DNA of 64,000 bases from Woeseia sp. (GCA_021773015.1 JAJFKW010000001.1:1843305-1907304), one strand, 5' to 3'. Shown: positions 28,311-37,885, numbered from the stretch's first letter. The notes: a model not told the origin generated them from the letters alone. Translations and numbers: made by a program.

Positions 28311-30384
28311 CGCGCTGGGTAATCGGCGGAGGCACTAGATTTTCAAATTCCTCTAACAAACTGTCGACCACTCGGCGCGACTCGTATGCATTTCGCATAA
28401 CCCGCGGCGTTATCAGGATAATCAGCTCCGTTCTGCGTTTTACATTGGAATCAGTGCTAAACACTTTGCCAATAACCGGAATATCTTTTAGGAGGGGCAA
28501 GCCACTATTGCTAACTGTTGTCGACTCTCTAATTAGTCCGCCGAGCGCGACCGTTTCGCCGTTTTGCACAGCAATGGTGCTCGATATGCGACGCTGTTGA
28601 ATTGTCGGACTGTCTATACCAGACGAGCGGGTTTCCGCGACTTCACTTACTTCTTGCGTAACATCGAGAATGATCAATCCACCATCGTTAATGTGTGGTG
28701 TGATACTCAGTATGACGCCCGTATCGCGAAACTGAATGGTATTTACCAGCGGCGCGTTACTGTCCCCCGTGCCCTGAGACGACTGAACCGCCACCGGCAC
28801 TTGATCGCCAACCTGCAGTGTCGCCGTTTGATTGTTTAAGACCATCAATTTGGGTGACGAAACCACATCGACATCGGTGATCGAGCTGAGCGCATTCAAT
28901 ACGGCTGTCTTGTTACTTGAACCTGTGTGTAAGAACGAGAATCCCGGCTGCGTCGGCGCAATCGAACCATCGGTTGCACTCGAAAAGGTAAACTCGTTAG
29001 TACCACTTTCGAGAAACCAATTGACGCCATACTTAAGATCCGTATTGAGCGTCACTTCAGCGAGCGTCGCCTCAATCAGCACCTGATTCGGGGGCAGGTC
29101 GATTTGCTTTAAGGCCGCCTCAATAACACCATATTCCTCCGGCGTCGCGAGTATTAGGAGTGAGTTATCTTCAACGTTTGGAACGATCTTAAGCCGCTGC
29201 GACCCGAACGAATCGCCGCCGGTAATTTCTCGTAGTCCATTACCCGTGCGTTGTAACTGCTGATTAGTTGAAGATTGACTTTGATTTCTTGCGCCCGAGT
29301 CCGTGCTGAAAATCTGCGAAAGCGAACTGCTAATCGTATCCGCCTTGCCGTTTTGTATGTGGTACACGTATATTTTTCTGCCCGACGTCTGGCCGCCCTT
29401 ATCGAGACGAATCACCCACTCCTCGACTCGTCGTAAATACTCGTCGCTGTGAGAGATCGCAAGCAATATATTCAGCCGCGTGATCGGAACAAATTTGACG
29501 ACACTATGAATAGGCGTGGCCGAGTCACTGAAGACGCTTTCCAACTCATTCTGCATAGATTCGACGTCGACGTTTTGTAACGTAAAAAGGGAGAACGACA
29601 TACCCTTCATCCAATCGACATCGAACGTACGGATCAATTCCTGCAGCTTTGATAACTCTTGAGCGGTTCCACCAAGCAGTATTAGGTTTCTTGAGTCGTC
29701 AATACTCAGTATTGCACCCTGCGGAGCGAACGGCTGCAGAACCTTGGCTATCTCTGCCGGAGTCGTATATTTGAGACTAATTGCAACAACGCCAAAGCCG
29801 GGAAGGTTGGCGCTGGGCGGCAGCGGTTTACGAATCGACGTAATTTTACGCGGAGCATCGCGTACCTGCATTATATGCAGAGTATCGCCGGACCGGACCA
29901 TCGCGAGATTCACCATTCTCAGTGATTCTTCGAGAGCGTACAGAACCTCCGACTCGCCGAGAGAGCGGTTCGACTGCAATGTAATAACACCTTCCGCACC
30001 AGGATCGATGACGTATTTTTGATTCAACATTTCGCCTAGTACCGCATCGACCACCAGGCGGACGTTGGTATCTACGAAATTCAAATCAATATCGCCACTC
30101 GCGTCTTTCGAAACCGCCGGAATCGTGCTTCTGCCTGGCAAAACGAATCGCCCAGTACCCTCAATACGTTCAATTGTTGTCTCAGATGCCTGCGCACCAG
30201 CCTCCGCGACATCAAGCTGCTCATTTTGCGATCGCAAGTTCTCATTTATTAACTTGCTTGCCGGCCGAGAGGGCTCCGCCGGTCGTGAGTTTGTCTGGCA
30301 AGATGTCAATCCATAACATAGGGCCAGTAACACACAAATCCGTGGCACATAGCGCGCGCGAGTTTCATGTTTATTTGTGCTCAC
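28291..30384 (-). CDS. gspD: Type II secretion outer-membrane secretin GspD
   Basis: 697 residues. The signal peptide ends in a lipobox-like LTSC (Cys about 29), suggesting a lipidated secretin. The N0 domain (IDLNFVDTNVRLVVDAVLG, residues about 95-115) and three N-domains precede the secretin core, with PNQVLIEATLAEVTL, DVVSSPKLMVLNNQTAT and the terminal VPLLKDIPVIG-like block (GLPLLKDIPVIGKVFS). A Ser/Gln-rich insertion lies near residue 365. It forms the multimeric outer-membrane gate. The start lies 26 bp after gspC. Self-lipidation would remove the need for a separate pilotin, none of which is seen here. Confidence 0.95.
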   Translation of the reverse strand: MSTNKHETRARYVPRICVLLALCYGLTSCQTNSRPAEPSRPASKLINENLRSQNEQLDVAEAGAQASETTIERIEGTGRFVLPGRSTIPAVSKDASGDIDLNFVDTNVRLVVDAVLGEMLNQKYVIDPGAEGVITLQSNRSLGESEVLYALEESLRMVNLAMVRSGDTLHIMQVRDAPRKITSIRKPLPPSANLPGFGVVAISLKYTTPAEIAKVLQPFAPQGAILSIDDSRNLILLGGTAQELSKLQELIRTFDVDWMKGMSFSLFTLQNVDVESMQNELESVFSDSATPIHSVVKFVPITRLNILLAISHSDEYLRRVEEWVIRLDKGGQTSGRKIYVYHIQNGKADTISSSLSQIFSTDSGARNQSQSSTNQQLQRTGNGLREITGGDSFGSQRLKIVPNVEDNSLLILATPEEYGVIEAALKQIDLPPNQVLIEATLAEVTLNTDLKYGVNWFLESGTNEFTFSSATDGSIAPTQPGFSFLHTGSSNKTAVLNALSSITDVDVVSSPKLMVLNNQTATLQVGDQVPVAVQSSQGTGDSNAPLVNTIQFRDTGVILSITPHINDGGLIILDVTQEVSEVAETRSSGIDSPTIQQRRISSTIAVQNGETVALGGLIRESTTVSNSGLPLLKDIPVIGKVFSTDSNVKRRTELIILITPRVMRNAYESRRVVDSLLEEFENLVPPPITQRDVNAAE

Positions 30385-30410
30385 TCAATTCCCTCTGTTC
30401 GGCTGGGCGG

Positions 30411-30902
30411 CTATTTGTCGCCAGATCTCAGTTTAAGATCGACACTCCGGCTACCATTTGATACTTCTATGGAGGTTCGTTGTACCGATAATACTTTCCA
30501 TTTATCGAACGTCTCTCCGGTCATTAGTTTGTGTTGTTGTTCGTTCACCTTGTTGCTGATATAGGCAATGCTATTGCCACTACGTTTAAAGACAATGCCC
30601 TTCAATTCGTAATTCTCTATCGGATATTGTGGAACTTCCTGCGCAACGGGCGCGCGACTAACTACTGCGACAAATTGACGTCGCGTTTGGTGAAATATCG
30701 GCCTACTTCGGAGTGAGGTGAAGTCAACAGCAATCTCGGCCGCGCCAGCGTCACTTTCCGACTGCAGTTCAAACGCAGCCTTGGTTGGCGCCTCAGGTAA
30801 TGCCTCAGCGTCATAGCCAATAAGTAGGCCAACGATCAATGCTACGATCATTACATCAGCGATTAACAATATGCGAACAGAATTCGACCTTAGCGCGCTC
30901 AC
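30411..30902 (-). CDS. gspC: Type II secretion inner-membrane protein GspC (short)
   Basis: 163 residues with one N-terminal membrane helix (ILLIADVMIVALIVGLLIG), a linker and a compact homology-region-like domain (PIENYELKGIVFKRSGNSIA .. LMTGETFDKWKVLSVQR). It links the inner-membrane platform to GspD. It lacks the C-terminal PDZ domain of E. coli or Klebsiella GspC, resembling XpsN of Xanthomonas, and its position just before gspD also matches the xps order. The start overlaps the gspM stop by 4 bp. Confidence 0.75.
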   Translation of the reverse strand: MSALRSNSVRILLIADVMIVALIVGLLIGYDAEALPEAPTKAAFELQSESDAGAAEIAVDFTSLRSRPIFHQTRRQFVAVVSRAPVAQEVPQYPIENYELKGIVFKRSGNSIAYISNKVNEQQHKLMTGETFDKWKVLSVQRTSIEVSNGSRSVDLKLRSGDK

Positions 30903-31501
30903 GTCGCCCCCTGCTCGTCCAACACTCGACCATACCCTTCAATTTCCCAGCCAACACTCACAACCGGCTTAGCACTGCTTCTATGGTTGTCTGCTGTTCG
31001 GATTGAAACGTTTCTCAAATTCATCAGCTTGCTATGTTGTCGAAAGCTTTCCAGCACTTTTGCCAAGACGTCGACATCGCACCTCATTGACATGCGCACT
31101 GTAATAGTCGCTCGACCATCGATAATAGTGGGCGGAGTAGATTGCATACTATCGATTTGTCCGCCCGCGCTTCTAATCAAACTTCTGATATCGCTTTGCA
31201 TGGATGCGTTGAAAATAGCGGGCGTAGATTCGCGATAGACTACTTCAGGGGTCGGGTTACTTTGCTCGTCGGCAATACGATCGCGGTAAACGGATGCCAT
31301 TCCCCGCACATTCTGGTATCGGACTAGCGTTTCCTTAAGTTGATCGACGTGAGCTTGCTTTGCCTGAAAGGCACCAACCGTTGGCAGTACAACACCGAAT
31401 ACCAGCAACAAGACTGCCACCACCAGCAGACTTACCGCTAGACTGCGCCGCACAACCGGTGAAAAGCCGTGAAGCGCTGGGATATTTTTCTCGTCAGTCA
31501 C
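30899..31501 (-). CDS. gspM: Type II secretion protein GspM
   Basis: 200 residues. One membrane helix (SLAVSLLVVAVLLLVFGVVLP, residues 15-35) is followed by a short coiled-coil region and a ferredoxin-like periplasmic domain (IRSLIRSAGGQIDSMQS .. VDVLAKVLESFRQHSKLMNLRNVSI), the PilO/GspM pattern. It partners GspL in the inner-membrane platform. Both ends overlap neighbours by 4 bp, so expression is tightly coupled with gspL and gspC. Confidence 0.8.
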   Translation of the reverse strand: MTDEKNIPALHGFSPVVRRSLAVSLLVVAVLLLVFGVVLPTVGAFQAKQAHVDQLKETLVRYQNVRGMASVYRDRIADEQSNPTPEVVYRESTPAIFNASMQSDIRSLIRSAGGQIDSMQSTPPTIIDGRATITVRMSMRCDVDVLAKVLESFRQHSKLMNLRNVSIRTADNHRSSAKPVVSVGWEIEGYGRVLDEQGAT

Positions 31502-32598
31502 GAACTTGTACCACTTGCAAGATCTAACGTAATGGTAAATCGTTCTTTAGTTTTTCCAGCAGAGTCATTTATGACGTTGGCGCTGCTCGTAACGTTTTCA
31601 AAACTTGCGCTTTCAACCAGCAATTTGACGACCGCGTTGGTATCCGGCGCCCATCCGGTGATCACTAGGCGATCAGCTGTTTGACTATAGTCAAAGATCC
31701 ATGCGTTGTCGGGTAGCAGCTTCGATAGTTCGGACAACACACTCTCAGGACGATGTACGCTTTTACTAGCCTGTAGAATTGCTTTTGTTTCTTGTAATTC
31801 AAGCAAATCAGCACGTAGCGACTCCGCCTCTCTTGCCTGCTCGGCCGTCTGCGCAATTTTCTGGGCAAGGTTTGACGATGCAGAATTCAGACTCATGTTG
31901 TACCCGAATGCCAACAAAGCCAGCGCGACCACACCAAAACCGCCTAACGCAACTAACGCACGGCGTTTTTGACCTTCCATCTGCTCCTTTAAGCTCAAGA
32001 ACGAAAACAGTCGCTTTGTGGAACCATCACTGCCAGTGACTTTCAAGACCTTTCCGCGGCCTATCTCGATGGATTCGACGGCCCTATGTGAGAAGTCTTT
32101 CCGCAGCATGCCAACCGCCACATCTAGTTGATCAGCTGATTCCGAGCTGTTCTCGCACGCACAATCGACATAGAGCGCCGATGGATTTGTTGGCAATAGC
32201 TTGTCAAGCTGCAGGTTGACAATGCTGTTTAGATTGTCGCGTGCTGCACTCGGCAACTTCAATGGTCTTTGAATATACAGCGGCGATTGAAAATCGATCG
32301 AAATCGGCCCGGCCAACTTGGATTCCGCGATTTGCAGAAATTCCGTAGAGTTCAAAACCGCTGGAAACGGAATCTGCAAATTCCACTCATGCGTATCTGA
32401 ATCCTCGGAGGTTTCGTTTGGAATAGAGATTCGGGTTGCAGTTTCGCTGAATGACACGACCGCCGCCGCTTTCTCCGTGTTCGCCCACTCTTTGAATTTC
32501 GCCGGAAGCAGGCCCCAGAGTTCGGCGCGCCACCACCGGAAAAAACGGATTATGACACTTACCTCAATAGGTGATTTAGTTTGACGTTGCTTCGACAT
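31498..32598 (-). CDS. gspL: Type II secretion protein GspL (PilM/PilN-like)
   Basis: 366 residues. The N-terminal cytoplasmic part (1-205) has a PilM/GspL-like actin-fold layout that would dock GspE. A membrane helix (ALVALGGFGVVALALLAFGYN, about 213-233) follows, then a coiled coil and a PilN-like periplasmic ferredoxin domain (LLPDNAWIFDYSQTADRLVI .. VVKLLVESASFENVT). This places the PilM and PilN functions in one chain, as in GspL. It overlaps gspM by 4 bp and starts 9 bp after gspJ. Confidence 0.8.
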   Translation of the reverse strand: MSKQRQTKSPIEVSVIIRFFRWWRAELWGLLPAKFKEWANTEKAAAVVSFSETATRISIPNETSEDSDTHEWNLQIPFPAVLNSTEFLQIAESKLAGPISIDFQSPLYIQRPLKLPSAARDNLNSIVNLQLDKLLPTNPSALYVDCACENSSESADQLDVAVGMLRKDFSHRAVESIEIGRGKVLKVTGSDGSTKRLFSFLSLKEQMEGQKRRALVALGGFGVVALALLAFGYNMSLNSASSNLAQKIAQTAEQAREAESLRADLLELQETKAILQASKSVHRPESVLSELSKLLPDNAWIFDYSQTADRLVITGWAPDTNAVVKLLVESASFENVTSSANVINDSAGKTKERFTITLDLASGTSS

Positions 32599-32607
32599 CG
32601 CGGATAC

Positions 32608-33255
32608 TTACCGACAGTCGCGACTAACTGAATCGTAAACGCAGCTAACAGCGCGTGTAGCGGCTGGAGCTATGTACAAATCCGGCCATACCTGGCCGTT
32701 TGCAAACTTGGCAGATATTCGTACTAGTTTTGGCAAGCCCCTTCCATTCCAACTCGACGCCCATACAGCACCCGTGGATCTCCCGCTCTGCAGGTATTCG
32801 ATACTCAACGAATCCAGGTCACGCAATACAACGGACTCCCCTGCGACAGGCCGATCAACGCTAGCTGGCCCGGGAGATGCGAGTTTTTCCCACGAAACTT
32901 GCAGATACTTCGCCACATTCGCGGCTTGGACTTTGAAAGATAGCTTGTAGCGGCCATCTGGCAGCCCATCACGGCGAAGCGGCGCAACAAACTCCAAAGT
33001 TGACGGTCTGCCAAGAAACGATTCTTCGCTCAGTACGGCCGATGAGATTGTTCTGCGAAGAAACCGCTGACCGTGCATCAATGCATCGCTGTTTGCCGAT
33101 AGCTCTGTCGCGCGATCGGACACATTGTTGGCAAACCACATGCCGCCATACATTATTGACAATGAGAGCGACAGCAAAACCATCGAGACAATCAGCTCGA
33201 CCAGCGTTGTACCGCGTTGCGGCACACTGAACTTCTTTCCTCTCACTATTTTCAT
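32608..33255 (-). CDS. gspJ: Type II secretion minor pseudopilin GspJ
   Basis: 215 residues. The prepilin site is QRG|TTLVELIVSMVLLSLSLSI, with Gly at -1 and Glu at +5 of the mature protein, and an N-terminal hydrophobic helix. The rest fits the GspJ C-terminal fold (RFLRRTISSAVLS near 65-77 and a beta-rich tail). It belongs to the I-J-K tip complex. It begins 43 bp after gspI, the largest gap in the first part of the operon. Confidence 0.85.
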   Translation of the reverse strand: MKIVRGKKFSVPQRGTTLVELIVSMVLLSLSLSIMYGGMWFANNVSDRATELSANSDALMHGQRFLRRTISSAVLSEESFLGRPSTLEFVAPLRRDGLPDGRYKLSFKVQAANVAKYLQVSWEKLASPGPASVDRPVAGESVVLRDLDSLSIEYLQSGRSTGAVWASSWNGRGLPKLVRISAKFANGQVWPDLYIAPAATRAVSCVYDSVSRDCR

Positions 33256-33298
33256 TGGTCTTTTGCTTGCTAACTAGTAGGTACTTTTAGCTTGTATC

Positions 33299-33676
33299 TC
33301 AAAAATTGCGTGGTAAGAGCGTCTCCAATTCGATTGAGCGAATCTGACTACTCTCTGGCCAGCTCACGACCACTCGGACATATTTCAATTGAAGCAAGCC
33401 ATTCTGGTCAGTCGTCGTCGGCAGCGCTTGCTCCTTCTCGTAAACATGCCACTCAAATCCATATTGCTCGCCGCTTTCAGAAGAAATGCCGGTCTGCACT
33501 TCGGCCAATTTCGACTGGGCGACCATAATTGCCAATCCTTCATTACTGCTTATCTTCGTTCTGCTACCACCCTGCGCAACGATTTGATAAATGACACCCA
33601 TCGATGCCGCTGCGATTAGAAATGCGACCAGCACTTCCAGTAACGTGAAGCCGTGTTGATTTTTGTATAGCCTCAA
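33299..33676 (-). CDS. gspI: Type II secretion minor pseudopilin GspI
   Basis: 125 residues with the prepilin motif HG|FTLLEVLVAFLIAAASMGV (Glu at +5) and the short beta-rich domain typical of GspI (IMVAQSKLAEVQTG, then VVVSWPESSQIRSIELET). It starts the pseudopilus tip with J and K. It lies 4 bp after gspH. Confidence 0.88.
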   Translation of the reverse strand: MRLYKNQHGFTLLEVLVAFLIAAASMGVIYQIVAQGGSRTKISSNEGLAIMVAQSKLAEVQTGISSESGEQYGFEWHVYEKEQALPTTTDQNGLLQLKYVRVVVSWPESSQIRSIELETLLPRNF

Positions 33677-33680
33677 CAGT

Positions 33681-34112
33681 TCACTCTCTTACGATCTGAC
33701 CGGAAACCCAGTCGGATATTAGCCATGTTGACTGCAATTCGTTTCTTAGGTTAAGTCGAAACCCATCGTTACTACCGTCCGGGTAAAACTTAACCTGCCC
33801 GTCGATATCGTCCTCCAGCCGTATGGCAAAACCGTTGGGCAACAATTCGCCTTTACCTGCCGCATCCGACGAATAACTTCGTCCTTCATTGCCGAATTCA
33901 AGGATCACCGTCTTGCTGGTAACCATTGCTCTAGTGCGAGCGGCACGCAACTCCAATTCAAGCTGCCGGCTTACAGCCTCATACTGTCGCGACGGAACCA
34001 GGTTGGCGTACACCGTCGGCAACAGCGCATAGACCAACAACAAAATGACAACAACTACTAGCAGCTCCAACAAAGTAAACCCGCAGGATTTAGTGACTGC
34101 AGTTTTCATCAT
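33681..34112 (-). CDS. gspH: Type II secretion minor pseudopilin GspH
   Basis: 143 residues. The prepilin site is CG|FTLLELLVVVVILLLVYAL with Glu at +5. The mature part resembles the GspH/FimT domain (SRQLELELRAARTRAMVTSKTV, then a short beta-rich tail). It joins the pseudopilus between the major pilin and the tip. It overlaps gspG by 4 bp. Confidence 0.87.
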   Translation of the reverse strand: MMKTAVTKSCGFTLLELLVVVVILLLVYALLPTVYANLVPSRQYEAVSRQLELELRAARTRAMVTSKTVILEFGNEGRSYSSDAAGKGELLPNGFAIRLEDDIDGQVKFYPDGSNDGFRLNLRNELQSTWLISDWVSGQIVRE

Positions 34113-34546
34113 TCGCTGGAAGCATCGCTATCTTCACCTTCACCGCCAGCCTTTTTGTCTGCACCCAGCGACCGCACCGATATTGCGTTGCTGCCGTCGC
34201 TGCGTTCGTAAATATAAGGCTCGCCCCAAGGGTCGATCAGACTTGACTCTTTTTTCAGGTACGGTCCTAACCAATTTTCGGCACCGTCAGGACGTTCAAC
34301 TAGGGCGCGTAATCCCTGATCCTGTGCCGGATAACTCCCCACGTCGATCTTGTAGTAGTCGAGGTTGGCGACTAGCGCTTCGATTTGAAGTTGTGCCGTG
34401 TCCGATTTTGCCCGGCCCAAATATTTGATGGCTTGTGGAACCGCGATAGACGCCAATAGCCCCAAAATTACGATCACCACAATCAACTCTAGCAACGTAA
34501 AACCGTTACTTTTTCTAAGACGCCCTGACTTTGCAATCAATCCCAC
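34109..34546 (-). CDS. gspG: Type II secretion major pseudopilin GspG
   Basis: 145 residues. The prepilin motif is NG|FTLLELIVVIVILGLLASIA, followed by the GspG core: YLGRAKSDTAQLQIEALVANLDYYKIDVGSYPAQDQGL, here given as consecutive shorter hallmarks (QLQIEALVANLD, YPAQDQGLRALVE), and the calcium-site region WGEPYIYERSDG. It polymerises into the pseudopilus. The frame runs up into gspF (TTG at 34612), but the GTG at 34546 has GGGAGA about 8 bases upstream and gives a normal leader, so it is used. Confidence 0.92.
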   Translation of the reverse strand: MGLIAKSGRLRKSNGFTLLELIVVIVILGLLASIAVPQAIKYLGRAKSDTAQLQIEALVANLDYYKIDVGSYPAQDQGLRALVERPDGAENWLGPYLKKESSLIDPWGEPYIYERSDGSNAISVRSLGADKKAGGEGEDSDASSE

Positions 34547-34562
34547 CGCTCTGTTCTCCCTG

Positions 34563-35777
34563 TTAAAAGGCAATCTCGTTGACGCTGATGATGCCAAGTA
34601 GAACCGATGCAATCATTGCCGCAATGACAACGCCCATCGTGATTGTTAGGGCAGGGACAAGCATGGTCATCAGTCGGTCGACCAGATTATTCACATCTCG
34701 TTCCAGCACGCTGGCAGTCTTTAGCATCATTTCGCTGAGCCGGCCGGTATCTTCGCCAACGCGTGTAAGCTCAATTGCCAATCTCGGCACATCACTCAAT
34801 GTCGCATATTCTGATGAGAGGCTATTGCCTTCCCGAACTTTCTTTAGCACCTCTTTCAGCTTCTGGTGAATGTGACCGTTTGCCACGCCATCCAGCGAAA
34901 CCGCGAAGGCTGCGGAGAGCGGAATTCCACTTCGCAACAGAGTCCCCATCATGCGGTGAAATCGCGAAAACACATCTTTACGAATCAGATTTCCGAGTAT
35001 CGGCACCCTTAACCAAAAAGCCGCCAGTCTCTTTTTTGCCGCATCGGTTCTTAGCACACCCATCAGTGCAGTGAGCGCGACGGCTAAGGCAATTGCGAAA
35101 CCGGCAAAGTGCTCGTTTACAAGTTGACCAACACTTAATGTGAATCGCGTAGGCCACGGTAGTGCCGCTTCTGCCTGGGCAAACATGGGTTCAAATTGTG
35201 GCAAAATCACAGTCAGTACGATGACCATCGTCACCGCAACCATCACCAGGAGTATTGATGGGTAGATCAGTGCTGAGCGAATTTTCTCATGAATTTCGAG
35301 TCTCCTAGTTAGGTAGGTCGAAAGCGAATCCAAAATCTCAGCCAAATTCCCAGCGACTTCGCCGGAGTTGATCATACTGACGTAAAATTTTGAAAAAGAA
35401 GAGGAATCGCTCTTCATCGCGTCCGAGAGGCTCTTGCCTTCCCGCAGTTCGCCTTGCAGTCGGCCAAGTACCTGCTGTGGCATTTTTTCTTCTGCCAGCG
35501 AATGCAACACCGATAACGCCTTTTCGATATTTAAACCCGATTCGACCAACGTTGCCAACTCGCCTGTAATGTCGGCGAGTTGTCTTGCGTTTAGGCCTTG
35601 CCGCGTAAAAACCGGCTTGTTGAGTGCCGCAGCGATACCCGCTCGCGATTCAAATACATCAATGGCGATCAAGCCTTGTTTGGACAACGCGTCCACAACC
35701 CGGCTTCTGTCCGGCGCTTCGAGTTCGCCAAGCGTTGAGCTGCCGTCTTGATGCAGCGCTTTGTAGCTAAATCTCAT
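34563..35777 (-). CDS. gspF: Type II secretion inner-membrane platform protein GspF
   Basis: 404 residues with two tandem T2SSF domains: helical cytoplasmic bundles around ADITGELATLVESGLNIEK and FHRMMGTLLRSGIPLSAAF, and three membrane helices (near 170-195, 220-240 and 375-400). It anchors the secretion ATPase and assembles the pseudopilus. The ATG at 35777 starts MRFSYKALHQDG, the usual GspF beginning, and overlaps the gspE end by 11 bp; an upstream TTG is ignored. Confidence 0.93.
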   Translation of the reverse strand: MRFSYKALHQDGSSTLGELEAPDRSRVVDALSKQGLIAIDVFESRAGIAAALNKPVFTRQGLNARQLADITGELATLVESGLNIEKALSVLHSLAEEKMPQQVLGRLQGELREGKSLSDAMKSDSSSFSKFYVSMINSGEVAGNLAEILDSLSTYLTRRLEIHEKIRSALIYPSILLVMVAVTMVIVLTVILPQFEPMFAQAEAALPWPTRFTLSVGQLVNEHFAGFAIALAVALTALMGVLRTDAAKKRLAAFWLRVPILGNLIRKDVFSRFHRMMGTLLRSGIPLSAAFAVSLDGVANGHIHQKLKEVLKKVREGNSLSSEYATLSDVPRLAIELTRVGEDTGRLSEMMLKTASVLERDVNNLVDRLMTMLVPALTITMGVVIAAMIASVLLGIISVNEIAF

Positions 35778-37422
35778 AGACACCCGCACTACCAACTACT
35801 CGATAAACTTCTTCGTGTGACGTTATCCCTGCATTGACTAGCTGTTCACCTTGGGATTCCATCGTCTGCATTCCTTCACTAATCGCCAACGCCTCGATGT
35901 CATCCGCCGACGCGGCTTCGCGAAGTAACCGCCGTATCGATGGGGATATCGGTAGCATTTCCACAATGATGGTTCGCCCTGAATAGCCGGTTTGCATACA
36001 CTCGTCACAGCCCGATGCGGTAAAAGTTGGGTGCTGTGAAGTTTCGAGCGTTTCTTGTTTCCTGCAGTTCACGCACAACGTGCGGACTAACCGTTGCGCC
36101 AGTACGACGCGCAACGTGGTTGCGAGTAGGAAATCCTCCATACCCATGTCGAGCAGACGCGCTAACGCATCGGCGGCACAGTTTGTATGCAAGGTTGACA
36201 GAATGAGATGACCGGTTAGCGCTGCCTGGATCGCGACCTGAGCCGTTTCGGAATCACGAATCTCCCCTACCATCATGATGTCCGGGTCCTGCCGCAAGAA
36301 TGAGCGCAACGCTGACGCAAAGTCGAGTCCTATTCGGGAATTCACCTGAACTTGATTTACGCCATTCATCATGTACTCGATCGGATCTTCGATAGTCAGA
36401 ATTTTGCTCGACGTTTTATTCAGGATATCGAGCGCGGCGTAAAGCGTTGTCGTCTTACCACTGCCAGTTGGCCCGGTTACCAAGACTATTCCGTTGGTAT
36501 GTGTCAGCGCATTCTTAAACCCGAGCTGCACTTTTTTCGGAAAGCCCAGATTTTCGAGGTCCAATTTGACTTGATGTCTATCCAAAATTCGCAGGACAAC
36601 GCTTTCGCCAAAAGCTGTCGGCGTTGTCGAAACGCGAAAATCGATATCGCGCCCCTGTACAGCGAATCGAACGCGCCCGTCCTGCGGCAATCGACGCTCG
36701 GCAATATCCAAGCCCGCCATGATTTTGATACGAGAGGTAATTGCCGACTTGTGCTGGTCGAGGGGGCTTGCCACCGCTTCAAGCATGCCATCGAGACGCA
36801 AGCGAATTTTCACGCCGTCTTCCATGGGCTCGATATGAATATCCGACGCACTGCGAGTAACTGCGTCGTGCAACAACCGGTTAACGTAACGAATGACCGG
36901 GGCTTCACTTGCCAGATCCTTTAGACGATCGACATCGTCGCCGCTAACCTCGTATTCGTCGGCAGAATCAGTCTCGACTGCCTCCTGGTCGCCATAGAAT
37001 TCTTCGAGGGTAATGTCGATATCGCTTGGCGCGCTGGTAACGTACTCAACGTTCTTCTCACAAATGTATTCCAGTGCCCGCTTGACGAATGGGTTAAATG
37101 GATCCACAACAGCAACGCGAATCTGATTCTCGGTGACATTGATCGGCAATGCTTTGGACGCGACGAGAAAACTGTCTTGAATCTCGTCTAGCTGTATTTT
37201 TTTGCTCGGAAATTCAGCTCGCTCGACAGCATCGATGTTCAAAACAGATGTCGCCGCACCGACGAGATCCACCTCAGAAAGCATACCAAGGCGATTTAGG
37301 GTGACGCCGAGGCAGCTCCCGGCATCGTGCATACCTCGTTTTGCCCGCTCCAACGCGCCTGGCCCAACGAGATCGTTGCTTAGCAGAAATTTCTCGAAAG
37401 CATCGTAGTTGGCATTTTCCAT
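35767..37422 (-). CDS. gspE: Type II secretion ATPase GspE
   Basis: 551 residues. An N-terminal T2SSE/GspE N1-like domain (1-150) precedes the hexameric ATPase. It has GPTGSGKTTTLYAAL (Walker A, Lys323), the Asp box IEDPIEYMM, Walker B DPDIMMVGEIRD and the His box LTGHLILSTLHTN. A four-cysteine zinc motif (CVNC .. CDEC) lies near 430-460. It powers pseudopilus assembly from the cytoplasm through GspL and GspF. It is the first gene of the operon, divergent from the Calx-beta/RHS operon over 463 bp. Confidence 0.95.
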   Translation of the reverse strand: MENANYDAFEKFLLSNDLVGPGALERAKRGMHDAGSCLGVTLNRLGMLSEVDLVGAATSVLNIDAVERAEFPSKKIQLDEIQDSFLVASKALPINVTENQIRVAVVDPFNPFVKRALEYICEKNVEYVTSAPSDIDITLEEFYGDQEAVETDSADEYEVSGDDVDRLKDLASEAPVIRYVNRLLHDAVTRSASDIHIEPMEDGVKIRLRLDGMLEAVASPLDQHKSAITSRIKIMAGLDIAERRLPQDGRVRFAVQGRDIDFRVSTTPTAFGESVVLRILDRHQVKLDLENLGFPKKVQLGFKNALTHTNGIVLVTGPTGSGKTTTLYAALDILNKTSSKILTIEDPIEYMMNGVNQVQVNSRIGLDFASALRSFLRQDPDIMMVGEIRDSETAQVAIQAALTGHLILSTLHTNCAADALARLLDMGMEDFLLATTLRVVLAQRLVRTLCVNCRKQETLETSQHPTFTASGCDECMQTGYSGRTIIVEMLPISPSIRRLLREAASADDIEALAISEGMQTMESQGEQLVNAGITSHEEVYRVVGSAGVYEI

Positions 37423-37885
37423 CGTCGTCGGGCGCCGTCAATTTGTTCCCTGATACCCAAACATAGCAGCACGAATTTAAATTGGACAGCGTTCAGTATC
37501 AATTGACCTATGTTTGGAAAAGAACATATCGATTTACGCATTTCTGGGTCGTTGGCCCTATTTTTGGTCAAAAGCGCCTAACCCTTGGACAAAAAATTTT
37601 CCAGATGACTAACTCGAAATTTCGCTTAGTTATTAACTCCTAATCCGAATTACCTAAGATAAGACGTGAGACCTAATCCGCATTTATAACTTTTGGATAT
37701 TAGACTATGCATTTTCTGGTCCATAGCGTGCAGTTGTGCACAGATAGCGACGGGGAGCTTGAATTGCGCGTTTGATTCCGTTCGTAAAGTGCCTCGTCTA
37801 GCCGTCTGTCCACATTAGCCGTTCGGGTACCGCCCAAGTCACTGGCCCTGCCTGAACCTTAGAAAAGCAACAACTAAGGACAGCC
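37423..37885. promoter_or_regulatory. Divergent intergenic region with a widely spaced inverted repeat
   Basis: This 463-bp gap holds no credible gene and must contain promoters for the gsp operon and the Calx-beta/RHS operon. CCAAACATAG (37457-37466) and its exact complement CTATGTTTGG (37508-37517) form a 10-bp inverted repeat 41 bases apart, just upstream of gspE. This could be two half-sites of one regulator or a fold in the leader. The rest is AT-rich with no recognised riboswitch. Confidence 0.4.

Noticed and set aside
37740-37885. Possible cyclic-di-GMP riboswitch leader before the Calx-beta gene
   Set aside because: Short GC-rich stretches suggested one, but the conserved GEMM core and paired arms are not present.
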